Assembly: GCA_001275005.1 (NCBI GenBank)
Contig: JWZX01001937.1
Location: forward strand, 1 to 17,004
Direction of reading: 5' to 3'
Origin: Chrysochromulina tobinii
Lineage: Eukaryota > Haptophyta > Prymnesiales > Chrysochromulinaceae
DNA: 17,004 bases
Shown here: piece after piece, positions 14,219-17,004 of the stretch
How positions within the stretch are numbered: the stretch's first letter is position 1
How the letters are laid out: every line of letters begins with the position of its first letter
Program-made: the position numbers and the translations under genes
The notes under the pieces: model-generated
Seen by the model: only the letters and a program-made list of their open reading frames with translations
Told to the model about the DNA's origin: nothing
Databases searched by the model: none

Positions 14219-16192
14219 ATGACACTTCAGCACGCCGCACTGCGCAACAACGCGAACAACAAGCAGCGTGGCGCGTACACAAAGAGCAAACCTATAGGCA
14301 AAGGCGCCTTCGGCGACGTCTTCCTCGTCACAAAGAACAGTGGGCCGGAGCAGAAGAATTTCATGCCAGAGCCGCTCGTGCTCAAGGAGGTAAGCATGAA
14401 GGGCATGAATGCGCGCGATCAGAAGTCGACTATGAACGAGGTGGACATTCTCAAGCGCCTCGACCATCCCAACATCATCGCGTTCCACGAGTCGTTCGTG
14501 GATGGGGATACACTCTGTGTCGTGATGGAGTACGCGCCGGGCGGCGATCTTAGCCACGCAATCGCCATGCAGAAGAAGACGGGCAAGCGCTTCCCGGAAA
14601 CGACGGTACTGCGCTACATCGCCGAGATCGCCAGCGCGATGGCCCACTGCCACCACGACCTCCACCTGCTGCACCGTGACCTTAAGCCTCAGAACATCTT
14701 CATCGGTAAGGGCGGCGCGTTGAAGCTCGGCGACTTCGGGATCTCGAAGGTGATGGCGGCGTCGAGGGCGATGGCGCAGACGCAGTGTGGCACGCCGCTG
14801 TACATGGCGCCCGAGATCTGCCGCGGCGCCCGCTACGATCGCGGCGCGGACGTGTGGGCCTGCGGCTGCGTGCTATACGAGCTGATGGCCCTCGCGGCAC
14901 CGTGGATGGATCGGATGAGCGGACCGAATGCGCCCGATGGCATCAGTGGTCTGCTGAAGCTGATCACAAACAACAGCCTGAACCTGACGCCGCTCCGCGC
15001 GTACTACTCAGCCGAGCTCTGCACCCTCCTCGGCTCACTCCTCGCCAAGTCTGCCGCCGAGCGCCCCTCGCTGGCAACTGTTCTCGCTATGCCCCTCGTC
15101 CAACGGGCGCTGCCTCCGCAGCAGCAGCTGCCACCCACGCCGCCGATGCCCGCGCCACCAATGCCCATGTCGCAAGGTGCTTCGCCGGCAGGGTCAGCGG
15201 CCAAGTACCGCCCGGGTACGGTCGTGATGGTCAAGCGCACCAGCGGTGCCGAGACGATGGCCGTCGTGGACAAGCACGAGGAGGCGAGCAACCTGTACAC
15301 GCTCTCGCTCCTGTCCCCCTTGGGCAAGGTCGAGGGCTCGAAGCAGGCGCCCGAGTCTGACCTTCGCGAGCCGAGCTCGACCCTCGAGCTTCAGTTGGTC
15401 CGTCAGCAGGCCGTCCAGGAGCAGCAGCGCGCACGCGCACGCAAGCCTGCCTACGGCGGTGAGTGGGCGCAGGGCGGCATCGAGGAACATGCGGCAGCCG
15501 TTGTGCTGCAGCAGGCGTTCGCCAGCAAGCGCGCCAGCCAGCGCCAGCAGCAAGAGCAGCCAGCGCCGACAGCGCAGCCGCACGCGCCCGATGATTCTGC
15601 TGGGCAGCAGCCTCCCACGCCAGGAACGCTAAAGTACAAGTGGGCTGCCGCCTCGCCGGCAGGGTCAGCGGCCAAGTACCGCCCGGGTACGGTCGTGATG
15701 GTCAAGCGCACCAGCGGTGCCGAGACGATGGCCGTCGTGGACAAGCACGAGACGGCGAGCAACCTGTACACGCTCTCGCTCCTGTCCCCTACTGGCAAGG
15801 TCGAGGGCTTGAAGCAGGCCCCCGAGCCCGACCTTCGACCTCCGAATTCGCCGATTGAGCAGGTGATGATGCGTCTGCAGCAGCAGCGCAAGGCGGCGGC
15901 CGAGTTGCTCCAACGCTCATTCCATCGCAAGAAGGCACCTAACGTAGCACCGCCGGCTCTGGCACCCATCCTTGAGTCTCCCGCCGGGGGGCCTGGCCCG
16001 CGGCAGGGGCCTGTGATCTACAAGCACGCGGCAAATGCGGTCATTCCCCAACCAGGCCGGCAGCAGCAGCAGCATCCATCGAGCCTTCAGCAGCAGCAGG
16101 ACCGCCTCGCCAAGGTCGTGAAGGTCCATGGTGGGGGCATCCGCGTCGCAGCTGCACCTGGCGCGCGCGTTCCCTTCCGACCGCTGTTCTGA
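14219..16192 (+). CDS. NEK-family Ser/Thr kinase with duplicated SH3/Tudor-like and IQ-like modules
   Basis: This 657-residue protein has an intact kinase domain at about 20-298: Gly loop IGKGAFGDV (26-34), Lys56 in VLKEV, Glu74 of helix C, HRDLKPQN (152-159), DFG (172-174), GTPLYMAPE (191-199) and the Arg of ERPS near 282. The HRDLKPQNIF and KLGDFGISK wording is NEK-like. All catalytic residues are present, so it should be active. The tail has two near-identical small SH3/Tudor-like modules (about 328-384 and 485-541), each followed by an IQ-like helix (AAAVVLQQAFASKRAS 425-440; AAELLQRSFHRKKA 560-573) that could bind calmodulin or a related light chain. Gln/Pro-rich linkers join them. NEKs act in mitosis and in ciliary length and disassembly; a ciliary role would fit with DNAAF5 nearby, but this is inference. 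The frame is continuous. The module may bind a partner and need not be a histone reader. Confidence 0.9.
   Translation: MTLQHAALRNNANNKQRGAYTKSKPIGKGAFGDVFLVTKNSGPEQKNFMPEPLVLKEVSMKGMNARDQKSTMNEVDILKRLDHPNIIAFHESFVDGDTLCVVMEYAPGGDLSHAIAMQKKTGKRFPETTVLRYIAEIASAMAHCHHDLHLLHRDLKPQNIFIGKGGALKLGDFGISKVMAASRAMAQTQCGTPLYMAPEICRGARYDRGADVWACGCVLYELMALAAPWMDRMSGPNAPDGISGLLKLITNNSLNLTPLRAYYSAELCTLLGSLLAKSAAERPSLATVLAMPLVQRALPPQQQLPPTPPMPAPPMPMSQGASPAGSAAKYRPGTVVMVKRTSGAETMAVVDKHEEASNLYTLSLLSPLGKVEGSKQAPESDLREPSSTLELQLVRQQAVQEQQRARARKPAYGGEWAQGGIEEHAAAVVLQQAFASKRASQRQQQEQPAPTAQPHAPDDSAGQQPPTPGTLKYKWAAASPAGSAAKYRPGTVVMVKRTSGAETMAVVDKHETASNLYTLSLLSPTGKVEGLKQAPEPDLRPPNSPIEQVMMRLQQQRKAAAELLQRSFHRKKAPNVAPPALAPILESPAGGPGPRQGPVIYKHAANAVIPQPGRQQQQHPSSLQQQQDRLAKVVKVHGGGIRVAAAPGARVPFRPLF
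15182..15366 (+). repeat. Coding repeat copy 1 in NEK tail
   Basis: This is the first 185-base copy encoding the SH3/Tudor-like module, offset exactly 471 bases (157 codons) from copy 2. By hand I count about 10 mismatches, and the first 99 bases are identical including third codon positions. Mismatches cluster in the 3' half. Confidence 0.95.
15653..15837 (+). repeat. Coding repeat copy 2 in NEK tail
   Basis: This is the second copy of the module. Beyond 15837 the translated sequences still align weakly (PSSTLE versus PNSPIE) before diverging, so the original duplication was longer than the part that is still nearly identical. Confidence 0.95.
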
Positions 16193-17004
16193 GCACTTTG
16201 GCGCGGCGTCCTGTGGGAGATAAGGACTGAACACGTTGTGGCTGTCGATCGGGGCTGTCGTTGGATGTCGCGGTAGATGTGACACGATTGTTGTAACGTA
16301 GTTAAACGCAGTGTGTGGCTGAAATGTGGCTGAGGGCGAGGAATAACCCCAAAGTCTGACTGGATACTACGACCGACCATTTGTGCAACCTCTGAACCTC
16401 CGTGAACCTCTCGTCCGCTGGCACAGGGCGAGATGTTGACCATGTCCATGACCTTCGCTCTCGGGGGACGGGAGGGTTATAGGGAGGGTTTCACGAATTC
16501 ACTTCGCGGCTCACGTAGTAGTTTCCCAAAGGTGTTTCAACACTGTGGTGGGCGAGATTTTGACCTTGGTCACCTTGGGGGAAGGTTTCACTACTCAGCT
16601 CTCTATCAGGTAGTTCCATGGGTAGTTCGTCGGTTCCCTAGAAGCTAGATGCACAATCGCGGCGTCGTTCAAAATGCACACTGAGTGTGTGCCTATCTAG
16701 TAGCGAGTATCCGATCTCCCCGCGGCTTCCGCGGCATGAAGTCTACCGAGTAACTGGAGGCGAGTACCGTTACATGTCGACTATACCGATTTCAGCGCGT
16801 TACCGATTAGTACCCGATACGGCTATATCCTGGGGACCCTGAAAAAGGCGAGCGCAGCAGCCTTTCAGGGTACTGGCTCGGACCCCCTTTAATTCGTCCG
16901 TCCGTCCTACCTTTTGGCCTTTGCCAATGCGCGCCTCCGCGCCCCGCTGCGACTGGCTCCAGGCGCGTCGGCGGACGGCGCTGCTCCCAACCATCTCTAC
17001 ATTC
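16193..17004. other. Spacer downstream of the NEK gene
   Basis: No gene or structural RNA is supported. The segment has short near-repeats (ggagggtt at about 16470-16491; gcgagta near 16703 and 16762; taccgatt near 16784 and 16801) and a hairpin at 16836-16871. Open frames are short and without domains. A gene beginning beyond the right edge cannot be excluded. Confidence 0.5.
16836..16871. repeat. Bulged hairpin
   Basis: The arm accctgaaaaagg (16836-16848) pairs with cctttcagggt (16861-16871) apart from a two-A bulge, around a 12-base loop. The same 13 bases accctgaaaaagg occur at 568-580 near the other end of the window, there without the pairing arm. Confidence 0.65.

Overview
The window looks like nuclear DNA of a unicellular alga with a red-lineage secondary plastid, most likely a haptophyte or a close counterpart; this is inference. 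The reasons: it is GC-rich, with seven long, apparently uninterrupted reading frames separated by 0.4-1 kb spacers; the gene content is eukaryotic (chromo-barrel chromatin reader, axonemal dynein assembly factor, NEK kinase, FDX-ACB/BMT5-like protein); and two proteins carry N-terminal signal-peptide plus transit-like presequences typical of complex plastids. The dynein assembly factor implies a motile, flagellated stage. No bacterial-type operons, tRNAs, rRNAs, CRISPR arrays or transposase genes were seen.

Layout: 1-749 is a repeat-rich spacer with a strong GC hairpin. 750-4163 (+) is a large chromatin-associated protein with three chromo-barrel/Tudor-knot-like modules, an MBD-like segment and AT-hook-like motifs. 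4164-5147 is a spacer with a degenerate direct/inverted repeat cluster and a very G-rich block. 5148-5678 (+) is a short, plastid-targeted ribosome hibernation factor (HPF/RaiA type). It converges on 6464-9193 (-), the HEAT-repeat protein DNAAF5. 9626-10432 (-) is a predicted thylakoid-lumen protein of unknown function. It is divergent from 10847-11623 (+), a TylF/MycF-like SAM methyltransferase. 12351-13517 (+) is a BMT5-like (DUF2431) Rossmann domain fused to an FDX-ACB domain. 14219-16192 (+) is a NEK-family kinase whose tail has two near-identical SH3/Tudor-like modules, each followed by an IQ-like motif. 16193-17004 is a spacer with a hairpin.

The genes do not form an obvious pathway. 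Loose themes are cilia (DNAAF5, possibly the NEK), plastid function (HPF, lumen protein) and translation/RNA (HPF, BMT5-FDXACB). The most intriguing structure outside genes is a set of sequence blocks shared, in the same order and orientation, by the upstream regions of the BMT5-FDXACB and NEK genes (about 12034-12275 and 13725-14073). This is either a common regulatory module or a dispersed repeat that has inserted twice. All family calls come from reading motifs by eye; no database search was run.
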